Positions 53,001-62,929 are shown, counted from the stretch's first letter. The stretch: 64,000 nucleotides of DNA from Wenyingzhuangia fucanilytica (GCF_001697185.1 NZ_CP014224.1:2294001-2358000), one strand, 5' to 3'. A program made the numbers and translations. Notes: generated by a model from the sequence alone, not told the origin.

Positions 53001-55424
53001 ATAGAAGATTACGATATTTTTATAGATCCTAGGGATACTAGTTTGTTTGAAACTGCAATGATTACTCAAGTATATCATACATCTGCAGGAGAAAGATGGA
53101 TAGAAGTTACCAACCAAGGAGCTACAACTATTCCTTCAGGTACCTTAACACTTGGATTATTTAAAGACAAAACAGGGGATCAAACAGATGTGCTTCCAAC
53201 GGCTACATACATAATCAATGTTGCTTTAGCTCAAAATCAATCAACACTAATCAAAAGCAGTAGCTCTTCTTTAATAGGAGATGGAACTGTTGATGCAAAT
53301 ATTACTGACTTTGATGGAGCTAACGATATTATTGCCATCATAAGCGAAACTAATACTACTGCATGGGAAAATAGATTTGATGTTATTTCTAGTATTGCAG
53401 ACAATACCTCTTATGTTCGTAATGATGAAATTTTAACATATAACAGCACCTATACTTCTAGCGAATGGACTGCTTTTGTAAATGATGATTTAGTTCCTAC
53501 GGTACAAAGACATGCTAACGCTCCATTGCTATCAGAAGTAACTTATGCAACCACTAATAACCTTACAGCTAATATAAAATTAGGAACACATGCTTTTGGA
53601 GCTACAACTAGAAGTTCAAATGCTTGGACAAATGGACTTCCAGATAGATCTAGATACGTAATAGTTTCTGAAAACTACAACGAAACCTCATCTACACTTA
53701 GTGCTAGAAAATTAGATGTTACAGGTAGTTCTAAACTAACAATTACCAATCAATTATTAGTAATTACAAACAACCTTAACATTAATAGTAGTGCCGAGGT
53801 TAGGCTTGCAGATGGATCTCAACTGGTACAAACTCATACAGGAGCAAAACAAGTTTCATCAATAGGAAAAATATTTATCGATCAAAAATCATCTATAGCG
53901 AGTATTTATAGATTTAATTATTTTTCATCGCCTGTTAACAGTATTAACAAATCTAGTTTTACACTTGCTGATGTACTAAAAGATGGTACTATTCCAACAT
54001 CAGAAACCTCTAGTGCTGTTGATATTAATTTTGTTAGCGGATACAATGGTGCTGCAACTACTCCAATTTCTATAGCAAATTATTGGATTTACACTTATCC
54101 TACAAACTCAGGAAGTGGAGATGGATATATCCAAAAAGGATCAACAGGAACAATCGCTCAAACAGATGGTTTCCTTATCAAGGGTCCTGGTGTAGCTCAA
54201 AATTACACTTTTACGGGTGTTGCAAAAGACGGTGACTTAACAACTAATATTGGTGGTTACGAATCGTATATAACTGGTAACCCATACCCATCTGCACTGA
54301 ACGTTGATAAATTCATCAAAGACAATATAAACACTATTACAGGTACTTTATACTTTTGGCAACACAACGGAGAGAAAAATGCTACAGGAGAAGCCGGTCA
54401 TAGCTATGCTGGATATGTTGGTGGTTATGCTACTCGAAACTTAGTGATGGGGGTTTCTGCAGACCAAGTTCAAAGTAATAATAACGAAGACAATGGAACT
54501 CCAACTTTAGGAAATGGAGAATATGCAGAACCTAAAGCATACATTCCTGTAGGACAAGGATTCTTTGTACAAGGAGACATAGATGGTGGTACGCTTACTT
54601 TTAACAACAGTCAAAGAGAATACATTCAAGAGGGAGAGCAATCTGTATTTTTTAAAACCGCAGAAAAGCCAAGGTATTTAAATGCTAACCTAAAAACTGT
54701 TAATTACAAAACTAATAGTACAGAAAACAAAACACCTATTATTAAATTAGGGATGAACTTCATAAATGATGACAATGAAAATTTACATCGTCAAATTGGA
54801 ATATCATTTACAGAAGGAAACACCTTTGCATACGAAAACGGATACGACTCCCCTTCTTACAACGAGGGATCAACAGACATCTATTGGAAATTCCCAGAAG
54901 ATGAGGACAAATATTCTATTGCAGGGGTACAAAAAATTAATGATCATTTAGACGTTCCTTTAGAAATCAAAATGGGTTATGACGGAGAAATAACCCTTAA
55001 GGTTGATGAATGGCAAGCTGTAGATAGAGATGTATATTTAAAAGATATAGAAAATAAAACAGCTACAAAATTAAACGGTAATGCAGCTAAACTTAACCTA
55101 TCTAAAGACACGTATAGTAATAGATTTTATTTATCTTTTAATAATCAAGGAACGTTAAACACCGATAATTTGATAACTGAAAATATTAAAATCTCTTACA
55201 ATAGCGATCTTAATAATATCTTGATAAAAAATACTGAAAACATTAAAATCACAAAAGTTAATTTATTCAGTATCACAGGAAAACAAATTAACACTTGGGA
55301 TAGATTTAATAATGATTCAGAAATCACTTTACATCCTGGAAATCTAGCACCAAATGTTTATATCCTAAAAGTAGCTACAGATAAAGGGATTATTAAGAAA
55401 AAAATATTTATATATAAAAAATAA
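50085..55424 (+). CDS. Giant multidomain T9SS surface protein A
   Basis: A 1779-residue secreted protein with a signal peptide (ITGIFLLLSIFKVNAQ). Three GEVED-type domains end near residues 175 (GETEDYSLNI), 585 (GEIQDYKVVM) and 980 (GDIEDYDIFI). Between them are Cys-bearing HYR-like modules (about 186-263 and 595-670, with TTFNCNDLGANEVTLTVTDSDGL) and two FnIII domains (about 338-430 and 748-835). A lamin-tail-like module (about 990-1110, ERWIEVTNQG) leads into a large beta-rich region. The last 75 residues are a T9SS sorting domain (LAPNVYILKVATDKGIIKKK). It is probably an adhesin or matrix protein; no enzymatic domain is seen. Paralog of the next gene. Confidence 0.82.
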   Translation: MKTKYNLPLITGIFLLLSIFKVNAQTNSASPYCKPTHFNNDAHYITNVTIGQIDNTTTTSTNSDRYTFFNNLSTDLTVGQQYTMLLTYRVPSYNGHYAKVWIDYGNDGDFSNAVELASYSGSQAAQTYNRSITFTVPSNASVGTARLRVMVVRNNIGICNTAYQSGETEDYSLNIKALPAPPVANCVGSLNVELDVAGNATITPAQINNGSTDVYDDANGLALSYSLNKTTFNCNDLGANEVTLTVTDSDGLTDTCTAIVNVSVSSSSFVAPTLEPVNTYCDYTVVAPIMNYQCGQQITGTSNLTGQVISSNTTITWTFTNGEDSVTSNQTVIFYSSEKPTGVGATNISKTSAKIFWKHNNIDGDGDDDDDTLGPYKIRYRYKDSSDAWTNTTSTNKEITITGLSSSTEYEVQISIDGDCGVYSDLFYFTTTDLEYCIVDVNLNYSGDYRINKVDIGTIALDKNNVGENTNFYNDYTSYSTNLTPGLTFSGTVNYKKNTYNDAGFVAWVDFNQDGFFDDVNEKVYETELDRVSGTGTVQLTDIAVPIDALPGQTRMRIAIKHNGLPTSSCDFDNQSGEIQDYKVVMGSQPTPVANCIGSLDINLDISGEATITADDIDDGSTNGYNSDSNFTLSIDKTTFDCNDVGENTVTLTVTNTFGLTNTCTATVNVSNYSGPFTVDTLEDVDSYCSYSVTPPVINYLCGQQITGTSSTYSEEDIISSTTTITWTFDNGENTTTSTQTINIITPSAPTSVSTSEITQTTAKINWSASNSGPYKIRYRYANSSDAWLESTTSDTNITLSGLDNDTEYEVQVGFDASCDIFSSLETFTTSAFNYCTGTNLASDNNYYISNTSIGTINNTTNSSGNRYNYFGGTSTTIAAGETLSGTINYSKANSADVGLSIWIDLNQDGDFEDTDEKIYSDFNEANGTSVSRSFSVTIPTNATTGKTRIRIAINKDQEPVSSCDFSNDPGDIEDYDIFIDPRDTSLFETAMITQVYHTSAGERWIEVTNQGATTIPSGTLTLGLFKDKTGDQTDVLPTATYIINVALAQNQSTLIKSSSSSLIGDGTVDANITDFDGANDIIAIISETNTTAWENRFDVISSIADNTSYVRNDEILTYNSTYTSSEWTAFVNDDLVPTVQRHANAPLLSEVTYATTNNLTANIKLGTHAFGATTRSSNAWTNGLPDRSRYVIVSENYNETSSTLSARKLDVTGSSKLTITNQLLVITNNLNINSSAEVRLADGSQLVQTHTGAKQVSSIGKIFIDQKSSIASIYRFNYFSSPVNSINKSSFTLADVLKDGTIPTSETSSAVDINFVSGYNGAATTPISIANYWIYTYPTNSGSGDGYIQKGSTGTIAQTDGFLIKGPGVAQNYTFTGVAKDGDLTTNIGGYESYITGNPYPSALNVDKFIKDNINTITGTLYFWQHNGEKNATGEAGHSYAGYVGGYATRNLVMGVSADQVQSNNNEDNGTPTLGNGEYAEPKAYIPVGQGFFVQGDIDGGTLTFNNSQREYIQEGEQSVFFKTAEKPRYLNANLKTVNYKTNSTENKTPIIKLGMNFINDDNENLHRQIGISFTEGNTFAYENGYDSPSYNEGSTDIYWKFPEDEDKYSIAGVQKINDHLDVPLEIKMGYDGEITLKVDEWQAVDRDVYLKDIENKTATKLNGNAAKLNLSKDTYSNRFYLSFNNQGTLNTDNLITENIKISYNSDLNNILIKNTENIKITKVNLFSITGKQINTWDRFNNDSEITLHPGNLAPNVYILKVATDKGIIKKKIFIYKK
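51171..51197 (+). repeat. In-frame GAT/GGA trinucleotide repeat encoding an Asp-rich insert
   Basis: A run of GATGGA and GAT units encodes an Asp/Gly stretch inside the first FnIII domain of surface protein A. The other FnIII domains of both paralogs have a short SGP turn at this point and lack the insert. Confidence 0.65.
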
Positions 55425-55456
55425 CTTCACTATAAATAATAGTTAGATTTAAATAT

Positions 55457-55489
55457 AACCAGAGAAATAAATTTCTCTGGTTTTTTTAT
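55457..55489 (+). terminator. Intrinsic terminator of surface protein A gene
   Basis: A 12-bp stem AACCAGAGAAAT/ATTTCTCTGGTT with a 2-nt loop is followed by a run of seven T. The next gene should therefore have its own promoter, in the 275-bp gap. Confidence 0.85.
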
Positions 55490-55699
55490 ACCAAAAACTT
55501 AACACTCATACACACTCCAAAACACTAACAAATGTTAGTATGATTACTTAAAAAAACGTACTTTTATATTAACAATGAAATTACCCCACAAAACAAATAA
55601 ACACCTATTAAACAAATGGTTAACTCCTCACCTTAATAATATATAAAAAGTGAACTAGGAAAACTTAATAGGTATTACACATATTTTTAATTTGATATT

Positions 55700-58600
55700 A
55701 TGAAAATCAAATACCACTTTTTTTTAGTTCTAAGCATGATTTTGTTATCCTATAACAATATTAGTGCACAAGCTACTTATACTGATCCTATCAACATCAC
55801 AGATAATAAAGACTATTATATTTCTAGAATTTTATTAGGAGATATTGATAATAGTAGCACAAATTCTGCTAATAAATACACTTACTACAGTAGTAGCTCT
55901 ACCTCTGTAAACAAAAACACAAATTACACAGGGACTATTAATTTTAGAGCTAAAAAATGGAACACCTATTATATTAAAATTTGGATAGATTATAATAATG
56001 ATGGTGATTTTATAGATGTTGGTGAAGAAATATATTCTTTAACAGGAGAATCATCTTCAAATTCAAGTACCTCTAGATCCTTTAATTTTACTGTACCTAG
56101 TGGAGCAGCTACCGCAACACCAAGAATGAGAGTTGCAATAAAGCACAATAGCGGAGCTCCCACCCCACAAGATTTAGGTTATCAAAATGGGGAGGTTGAA
56201 GATTATAATATTAATATTTTACCCGTACCTACACCACCAACAGCATTATGTATTGGTAGTTTAAATGTAAATTTAAATGTTTCGGGAACAGCCACTATTA
56301 CGCCTAGTCAAATCAACAATGGATCTTTTGATGATTTTGATGCTCCTGAAAGCTTAACTTTATCCTTAAACAAAAGTACTTTTACTTGTAATGATATTGG
56401 AGCTAATACCGTTACTTTAACCGTTACAGATACTGATGGATTAACAGACACTTGTACAGCTACTGTAAATGTAAGCTCATACTCTGGGCCATTTACTGCT
56501 CCAACATTAGAGACAATAAATGCTTACTGTTCATATACAGCTACAGCTCCTACTATGGATTATCAATGTGGTCAACAAATTAATGCAACTACTACAGACA
56601 ACACAACCTTAACAAGTTCTGGTAGTATCACCTGGAGTTTTAACAATGGTACTACAACAGAAACAAGTGTGCAGACCATCAATATTATTCAACCTACCAC
56701 TCCAACATCTGTAACAACCTCTAGCATTACAGAAACAACAGCAAAAATTAGCTGGAATGCTGTAGACAGTGGGCCTTTTAAAATAAGATACAAAACAACA
56801 ACAAGCGGAATATGGCTACAAACTACAAGTACTAATAAATTCATCACCTTAACAGGTTTAGACAACGGAAGTAATTATGAAGTTCAAGTAGCTGTAAATG
56901 CAAGCTGTGCTAGTTATACTAGCTCTACTACATTTAATACCATAGAAGTAGAATATTGTGATGGTGGAGAGGTGAGTATTAGCCAAAATAACAAATACTA
57001 CATTAGTCAAACAACTATTGGTAGCATCAACAAGTCATCAGGTAAAAATGATGGACCTTATAATTATTATAATGGAACCTCTACAACAGTAACTGCTGGA
57101 GAAAATCTATCAGGAACTGTTGTATATCAAAAAGATCAAAACAATACCGCTGGTTTTATTATTTGGATAGATTACAATCAAAATGGTGACTTTGAAACAC
57201 CAGGTGAAGTAATTTATAGTAATTTAACTTCAGGGAATCCACCAACAGTAACCATTACCGAAAACTTTTCTGTAACCGTTCCTACAACTGCAACATCTGG
57301 TAAAACAAGAATGAGAGTAGTTATGCTACACAACCAGATACCTACAGACGCATGTACCTATAATCAAAATGGAGATATTGAAGACTATGATATATACATC
57401 AGACCTGTTCCTGCACCACCAACAGCTGTTTGTATTGGGACTTTAAATTTAAATTTAGATGTTGCTGGTAATTTAACCATTACTCCAGATCAAATTAACA
57501 ATGGCTCTACAGATGATATTGACCCTAGTGGTAACCTACTTTTATCTTTAGATAAAACTACTTTTACTTGTAATGATCTAGGAGACAATACGGTTACCTT
57601 AACTGTTACTGATTTAGATGGATTAACAGATACTTGTACCGCTACAGTAAATATTTCGCCATTTTCAGGAGCTTTTACCTCTCCTGCCCTTGACCCTGTT
57701 GATGCTTTTTGTACCTACACGGCAACTGCTCCTGTAATGGATTACCTATGTGGAACACAAATTACAGCCACAACAACAGACAATACTACTCTTACCCAAA
57801 GTGGAAGTATTACATGGACTTTTGATAACGGAAGTACTACTGCTCAGAGCGTACAAACAATTAACATCCAAACTCCTACTACACCTACCAATGTTAGCGT
57901 TACAAATATTACAGAAACAACCGCTACAGTAAATTGGGATGCTGTAGATGATGTGGGCTTTATTATTGAATACAAAGAAACAAGCAGCGGAACATGGATT
58001 GAAACATCATCTACTGAAACCAACATAGAACTAACCGGTTTAAACAATGGTTCTGAATACGAAGTTAGAGTTAGTTTAGATGTTGATGCCGCATGTGGTA
58101 ACACTACAACTGCCTCAACAACTTTTGATACCATTGCAATTGAATACTGTGATCATAACAATGCAAATATTAATCTTGATACAAATTTTTATATTAGTAA
58201 CACAAATATAAACTCTGGAGATATCAATCAAACCACTAGTAGTAATAGTGGACCTTATCAATATTTTGACGGAACTTCAACGACAGTTACTGCTGGAGGA
58301 ACTATATCTGGAACCATCACTTATCAAAAATCGAACTCGTCAACTGTAGGTTTTATTGCATGGATAGATTTTAATCAAGATGGTGACTTTGAAGACAGTG
58401 GAGAACAGATTTATAGCAACTTAAACAGTAGTACCGGTACTTCGTTTGCAGAAACATTATCTAGTATTTCAATTCCAATCTCTGCAAGCATAGGTAAAAC
58501 TAGAATTCGTTTTGCAATGCTAGAAGACCAATTACCTTCTGGACCTTGTGATTACGACAACAACGCAGGAGACATTGAAGATTATGATCTTTATATAGAA

Positions 58601-61009
58601 GCAAAAGACACCACTCCTTTTGAAGCCGCTATGATTACTCAAGTATACCATACAGAATTAGGAGAAAGATGGATAGAAATCACTAATAAAAGTGAAACCA
58701 CTATTCCTACTAACACATTAATTCTGGCTTTATTTGAAGACACCTCTGGTGATCAAACAGGAGTTAGTCCAACTGACATTTACACAGTTAATACTCCTTT
58801 AGCTGCTGGAGCTAGTACATTAATTAAATCATCATCTTCTTCAATTAATGTATCACCAATCACTCCATTAGACAATAATGCTATTACAGTATTTGATGGA
58901 GGAGATGACATTATTGCCATTGTTTCAGAAACAGGAACAATTGCATGGGAAAATAGATTTGATGTAGTATCTAATATTACTGACAATACTTCTTTTGTAC
59001 GTAACGATGATGTATCAAACTACAACACTACCTATACTGCTAGTGAATGGACAGCCTTTGTTAATGACAATTTAAACCCATACAGAGATTTAGACAATGG
59101 TGGACCAGAAAGACACCCTAACGCACCTTTATTATCAGAAGTAACTTTTGCAGGAGCTACATTAAATGCTAGATTAGGTGTCCATAACTTTGGAGCTACT
59201 ACATTAAGTTCAAGCACATGGAATAACGGAACACCTGATAGATCTAGAGAAGTGATTATCAGTCAAAATTATGAAGAAACTAGTAATCCTATAAAAGCAC
59301 GTAAATTAAGTGTTACTAACAGTAATAAACTAACACTTACAAACCAATTATTAGTTGTAAGCAATAGTATAAATGTGAATTCCACTGCCGAAATTAAATT
59401 AGCTGGAACTTCACAATTAATACAAACACATACTGGAACCGAGCAAATTATTGGAACCGGAAAGTTTTATATTGATAGAAACACCACTAACGCAAGTATA
59501 TATAGGTTTAGCTACTTTTCATCACCCATGAACAGTATTGGTGAAACTACTTTTACGCTGGCTGATGTATTAAAAGACGGAACAATTCCTACCTCTAGTA
59601 CCTCAAGCGCTGTTAATATTAATTTTATAGGTGGATATGATGGAGCTGCTACCACACCAATTTCTATTGCAGAACACTGGATATACACTTATAAAAGTGC
59701 TACAGGTAGTGTAGATGATTATGTGCAAAAAAAATCACTTGAATACATCCAACAAACTGATGGATTTACCATGAAAGGTACTGGTGTAGCACAAAACTAC
59801 ACTTATGTGGGAACTCCTAAAGACGGTAATTTAACAACTAGTATTGCAGCAGATGAATCTTATTTGGTTGGAAATCCATATCCTTCTGCAATAAGTGCCA
59901 AACGATTTATTGAAGATAACGAAGATGCAATTACTGGTATTTTATACTTCTGGCAACATTTAGGTGAACAAAGTACAAGCGGTACTTCTGGTCATAATTA
60001 TGGAGGTTATATTGGTGGTTATGCTACACGTACCGTAGACACAGGAACATCTGCCGATCAAGTTGCCATAAACAACAACCAAAACAACGGAACCCCAACA
60101 TTAGGTAATGGAAATTACACAACACCAGAAGCATACATTCCTGTTGGACAAGCGTTTTTTATTCAAGGAGACACAGATGGAGGTACTGTAACCTTTAATA
60201 ACAGTCAAAGAGAATACATTACCGAGGGAAGTGAGTCTGTATTTTTCAAGACTCCTGGAAAAAACTTTATGACTAAAACTCAAAAAATCCTTCCTATCGT
60301 TTCTTTAGACAAACAAAATATGATACCTATCATTAAAGTAGGAATGAATTTTAAAAATGAGGAAGACATAGATTTACACAGACAAATAGCAATATCATTC
60401 AACCAAAATAATTCGTTTGCTTATGATAAAGGTCACGACGCACCATCTTTTAATTCTGGCGCAACAGATATATATTGGAAATTCCCTAATGATGAACAAA
60501 AATACGTAATTGCAGGTGTTCAAGAAATTAGTGAAGAACTAGAAGTTCCTTTAGAAGTTGTTATGGGGTACGATGGAGCATTAACCATTAGTATTGATGA
60601 ATGGCAGTCTGTTGATAGAGATGTTTACTTAAAAGACATTGTTAATAATACAGCAATCAAAATTAACGGAGGAACCGCTACACTTAACTTGACACAAAAT
60701 ACTTATAGCAATAGATTTTACTTAGCTTTTGACAATACTGACGCTTTAAACAACGATGATTTAAACACATCTCCTATAACGGTAATGTATGACAATAATT
60801 CTCATGCAATCATTATTAAAAATCATGAAAACATCAGTATACACAACATTGACTTAATTAGTATTGTTGGACAAAAAACAAAAACTTGGTCAGATTTTAA
60901 TGAAAGTAAAGAAACAACTTTAGCATCTGGAAATATTGCTCCAAATATCTACATCCTTAAAATACACACAGACAATGGAGTGATAAAGAAAAAAGTGTTT
61001 ATTGAATAA
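55700..61009 (+). CDS. Giant multidomain T9SS surface protein B
   Basis: A 1769-residue paralog of protein A with the same domain order. A signal peptide (FFLVLSMILLSYNNISAQ) is followed by GEVED domains ending near residues 172 (GEVEDYNINI), 565 (GDIEDYDIYI) and 965 (GDIEDYDLYI). HYR-like and FnIII modules lie between, then the lamin-tail-like module (ERWIEITNKSETTIP) and a T9SS tail (IAPNIYILKIHTDNGVIKKK). The C-terminal 800 residues are very close to those of protein A (shared NPYPSA, LYFWQH, NNSQREYI, ESVFFKT), the N-terminal modules less so. It is probably a cell-surface or released adhesin. Confidence 0.82.
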   Translation: MKIKYHFFLVLSMILLSYNNISAQATYTDPINITDNKDYYISRILLGDIDNSSTNSANKYTYYSSSSTSVNKNTNYTGTINFRAKKWNTYYIKIWIDYNNDGDFIDVGEEIYSLTGESSSNSSTSRSFNFTVPSGAATATPRMRVAIKHNSGAPTPQDLGYQNGEVEDYNINILPVPTPPTALCIGSLNVNLNVSGTATITPSQINNGSFDDFDAPESLTLSLNKSTFTCNDIGANTVTLTVTDTDGLTDTCTATVNVSSYSGPFTAPTLETINAYCSYTATAPTMDYQCGQQINATTTDNTTLTSSGSITWSFNNGTTTETSVQTINIIQPTTPTSVTTSSITETTAKISWNAVDSGPFKIRYKTTTSGIWLQTTSTNKFITLTGLDNGSNYEVQVAVNASCASYTSSTTFNTIEVEYCDGGEVSISQNNKYYISQTTIGSINKSSGKNDGPYNYYNGTSTTVTAGENLSGTVVYQKDQNNTAGFIIWIDYNQNGDFETPGEVIYSNLTSGNPPTVTITENFSVTVPTTATSGKTRMRVVMLHNQIPTDACTYNQNGDIEDYDIYIRPVPAPPTAVCIGTLNLNLDVAGNLTITPDQINNGSTDDIDPSGNLLLSLDKTTFTCNDLGDNTVTLTVTDLDGLTDTCTATVNISPFSGAFTSPALDPVDAFCTYTATAPVMDYLCGTQITATTTDNTTLTQSGSITWTFDNGSTTAQSVQTINIQTPTTPTNVSVTNITETTATVNWDAVDDVGFIIEYKETSSGTWIETSSTETNIELTGLNNGSEYEVRVSLDVDAACGNTTTASTTFDTIAIEYCDHNNANINLDTNFYISNTNINSGDINQTTSSNSGPYQYFDGTSTTVTAGGTISGTITYQKSNSSTVGFIAWIDFNQDGDFEDSGEQIYSNLNSSTGTSFAETLSSISIPISASIGKTRIRFAMLEDQLPSGPCDYDNNAGDIEDYDLYIEAKDTTPFEAAMITQVYHTELGERWIEITNKSETTIPTNTLILALFEDTSGDQTGVSPTDIYTVNTPLAAGASTLIKSSSSSINVSPITPLDNNAITVFDGGDDIIAIVSETGTIAWENRFDVVSNITDNTSFVRNDDVSNYNTTYTASEWTAFVNDNLNPYRDLDNGGPERHPNAPLLSEVTFAGATLNARLGVHNFGATTLSSSTWNNGTPDRSREVIISQNYEETSNPIKARKLSVTNSNKLTLTNQLLVVSNSINVNSTAEIKLAGTSQLIQTHTGTEQIIGTGKFYIDRNTTNASIYRFSYFSSPMNSIGETTFTLADVLKDGTIPTSSTSSAVNINFIGGYDGAATTPISIAEHWIYTYKSATGSVDDYVQKKSLEYIQQTDGFTMKGTGVAQNYTYVGTPKDGNLTTSIAADESYLVGNPYPSAISAKRFIEDNEDAITGILYFWQHLGEQSTSGTSGHNYGGYIGGYATRTVDTGTSADQVAINNNQNNGTPTLGNGNYTTPEAYIPVGQAFFIQGDTDGGTVTFNNSQREYITEGSESVFFKTPGKNFMTKTQKILPIVSLDKQNMIPIIKVGMNFKNEEDIDLHRQIAISFNQNNSFAYDKGHDAPSFNSGATDIYWKFPNDEQKYVIAGVQEISEELEVPLEVVMGYDGALTISIDEWQSVDRDVYLKDIVNNTAIKINGGTATLNLTQNTYSNRFYLAFDNTDALNNDDLNTSPITVMYDNNSHAIIIKNHENISIHNIDLISIVGQKTKTWSDFNESKETTLASGNIAPNIYILKIHTDNGVIKKKVFIE

Positions 61010-61022
61010 ATATTATATCAAA

Positions 61023-61057
61023 AATAAAAGAGCCACTCAATGAGTGGCTCTTTTATT
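61023..61057. terminator. Bidirectional intrinsic terminator
   Basis: A 16-bp stem with core GAGCCACTC/GAGTGGCTC lies between the convergent surface protein B and ABC-F genes, with A/T-rich flanks on both sides. Confidence 0.85.
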
Positions 61058-61066
61058 TTATGTAGT

Positions 61067-62698
61067 TTATAAATCCATTTCTTTTAGACTTTCTACCTTG
61101 TTTCTTTCTAAGAAAGCATCAATAGTTTCAAAATGTTCTATCACTCTTTTATCCTTAAACTCAAATACTTTCTGAGACAATCCTTTTAAGAAATCTCTAT
61201 CATGTGAAACCAAAATTAAGGTTCCATCAAAATTTTGCAGCGCCTCTTTGATTACATCTTTAGAACGTAAATCTAAATGGTTTGTTGGCTCATCTAAAAT
61301 AAGTACGTTTACTGGCTCTAACAATAATTTCACCATTGCCAAACGAGTTTTTTCTCCTCCAGATAACACTCCAACTTTCTTTTCAATATCATCGCCTTTA
61401 AACATAAAAGCTCCTAATATGTTTTTAATTTGAGTTCTAATATCTCCCACAGCAACATTATCTACTGTTTCAAAAATAGTTAAATCATTATCCAACAAAG
61501 AAGCTTCATTCTGAGCAAAATACCCAACTTTGGCATTATGCCCTAATCCACAAGAACCTTCAAAATCAATTTGCCCCATAATAGCCTTAATCATGGTTGA
61601 TTTACCTTGACCATTTTGACCGACAAAACTTACCTTTTCTCCCCTTGCAATAGCCATGTTTGCTTCTTTAAAAATAACATGATCACCATATGATTTACTC
61701 ATGTTCTCTACCTTAACAGGGTAATCTCCAGAACGTGGTGATGGAGGGAAACGAAGTCTTAGTGATGAAGTATCTACCTCATCAACTTCAATAATTTCCA
61801 TCTTTTCTAACATTCTTTTTCTAGAAGCTACAGAAGATGCTTTTGAATATGTTCCTTTAAAACGTTCTATGTACAACTTATTATCAGCAATCATCTTTTG
61901 TTGCTCATCATAAGCTTTTTGCTGATTGGCTCTACGCTCTTTTCTTAACTCTAAATAATGAGAATAATTAGCTTTATAATCATATACTTTCCCCATAGAA
62001 ACCTCTAAAGTTCTATTGGTTATATTATCTACAAAAGCCTTATCGTGAGAAATTACAATTACTGCTTTTGCTTTATTTAACAAAAAGTTTTCTAACCAAA
62101 TAACAGACTCAATATCTACGTGGTTAGTAGGTTCATCTAATAAGATTAAATCAGGTTTTTTTAATAAAATTTTAGCCAATTCAATACGCATTCTCCAACC
62201 TCCACTAAATTCAGAAGTGGATCTGTTAAAATCTTCCTGCGTAAACCCTAAACCTTTTAAAGCAACCTCTACCTCTGCTTCGTAATTTACATCTTCTAAG
62301 GCATAATATTTTTCTCCTAAATCTGATACACGTTCAATAATTTTCATGTACTCATCAGACTCATAATCAGTTCTTGTTTCTAACTGCTTATTTAGCTCTT
62401 CCATTTCAGATTTCATAGAAAATACCTCATCAAAAGCTTTTGAAGCCTCTTCGACCACAGTACATTCATCATCTATTAATAAATGCTGAGGTAAATAAGC
62501 TATGACAGTATCTTTAGGACAACGAATTCCTCCTCTAGTTGGCGTTTGTAATCCTGCAATAATTTTCATCATGGTAGACTTACCGGCACCATTTTTACCC
62601 ATCAAGGCAATTTTATCATTCTCGTTAATAACGAAAGACACATCACTAAACAAAGTATGTCCACTAAACTCTACTGCTAAATTATCTACAGAAATCAT
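61067..62698 (-). CDS. ABC-F family ATPase
   Basis: A 543-residue soluble ABC-F protein with two ATPase domains and no membrane segments. Walker A motifs are GKNGAGKSTMMK and GQNGQGKSTMIK; ABC signatures are FSGGWRMRIEL and LSGGEKTRLAM; both are followed by LDEPTNH motifs. A linker of charged helices (about 235-320) joins them. ABC-F proteins act on the ribosome in translation or antibiotic protection; this one looks like a YkpA/Uup-type housekeeping member. The frame is open 10 codons further, but the ATG at 62698 (MISVDNLAVEF) starts at the normal position. Its long leader has a terminator just upstream. Confidence 0.93.
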   Translation of the reverse strand: MISVDNLAVEFSGHTLFSDVSFVINENDKIALMGKNGAGKSTMMKIIAGLQTPTRGGIRCPKDTVIAYLPQHLLIDDECTVVEEASKAFDEVFSMKSEMEELNKQLETRTDYESDEYMKIIERVSDLGEKYYALEDVNYEAEVEVALKGLGFTQEDFNRSTSEFSGGWRMRIELAKILLKKPDLILLDEPTNHVDIESVIWLENFLLNKAKAVIVISHDKAFVDNITNRTLEVSMGKVYDYKANYSHYLELRKERRANQQKAYDEQQKMIADNKLYIERFKGTYSKASSVASRKRMLEKMEIIEVDEVDTSSLRLRFPPSPRSGDYPVKVENMSKSYGDHVIFKEANMAIARGEKVSFVGQNGQGKSTMIKAIMGQIDFEGSCGLGHNAKVGYFAQNEASLLDNDLTIFETVDNVAVGDIRTQIKNILGAFMFKGDDIEKKVGVLSGGEKTRLAMVKLLLEPVNVLILDEPTNHLDLRSKDVIKEALQNFDGTLILVSHDRDFLKGLSQKVFEFKDKRVIEHFETIDAFLERNKVESLKEMDL

Positions 62699-62725
62699 AA
62701 AAGTTTTTTTAAAAGCCCAAAAATA

Positions 62726-62757
62726 CAAAAAAGAAACCCCAGACTAATGTCTAGGGC
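62726..62757 (-). terminator. Leader terminator just upstream of the ABC-F gene
   Basis: On the minus strand the RNA CCCUAGAC-AUUA-GUCUGGGG (62756-62737) forms an 8-bp stem with one U-G pair, followed by a T-rich run (62736-62726). On the plus strand that pair would be C-A, so the hairpin works only toward the ABC-F gene. It ends 28 bp before the start codon. Confidence 0.65.
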
Positions 62758-62789
62758 TCCTCTATTTTATACGTGAAATAAATTAAAAA

Positions 62790-62819
62790 CTTGCCATTCC
62801 TGACTAATGAAATGGCAAG
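62790..62819 (-). promoter_or_regulatory. Upstream leader hairpin of the ABC-F gene
   Basis: Perfect 9-bp arms CTTGCCATT/AATGGCAAG (62790-62798, 62811-62819) enclose a 12-nt loop. The loop contains CATTAGTC (minus strand), which is repeated within the leader terminator. Confidence 0.5.
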
Positions 62820-62929
62820 AGATAACTAGAAACTATTAAAACTAGCTTAAGTACATTAAGCATAGGATAATACAATTTAAAAAACCTGCAAAGCATTGAT
62901 GTTTTATGACATAAATTAAACTCTATCAT
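62804..62929 (-). CDS. Possible leader peptide upstream of the ABC-F gene (41 codons)
   Basis: A short frame of 41 codons (MIEFNLCHKTSMLCRF to SSYLLPFH) whose stop codon lies in the loop of the leader hairpin at 62790-62819. It has no homolog or ribosome-binding evidence here and could be chance in AT-rich DNA. It is listed because its end is placed where a translating ribosome would open the upstream hairpin. Confidence 0.2.
   Translation of the reverse strand: MIEFNLCHKTSMLCRFFKLYYPMLNVLKLVLIVSSYLLPFH

Noticed and set aside
57844-60283. Minus-strand frames of 60-96 codons within surface protein B
   Set aside because: They are antisense to repeated Thr/Ser-rich coding sequence and show no family features.
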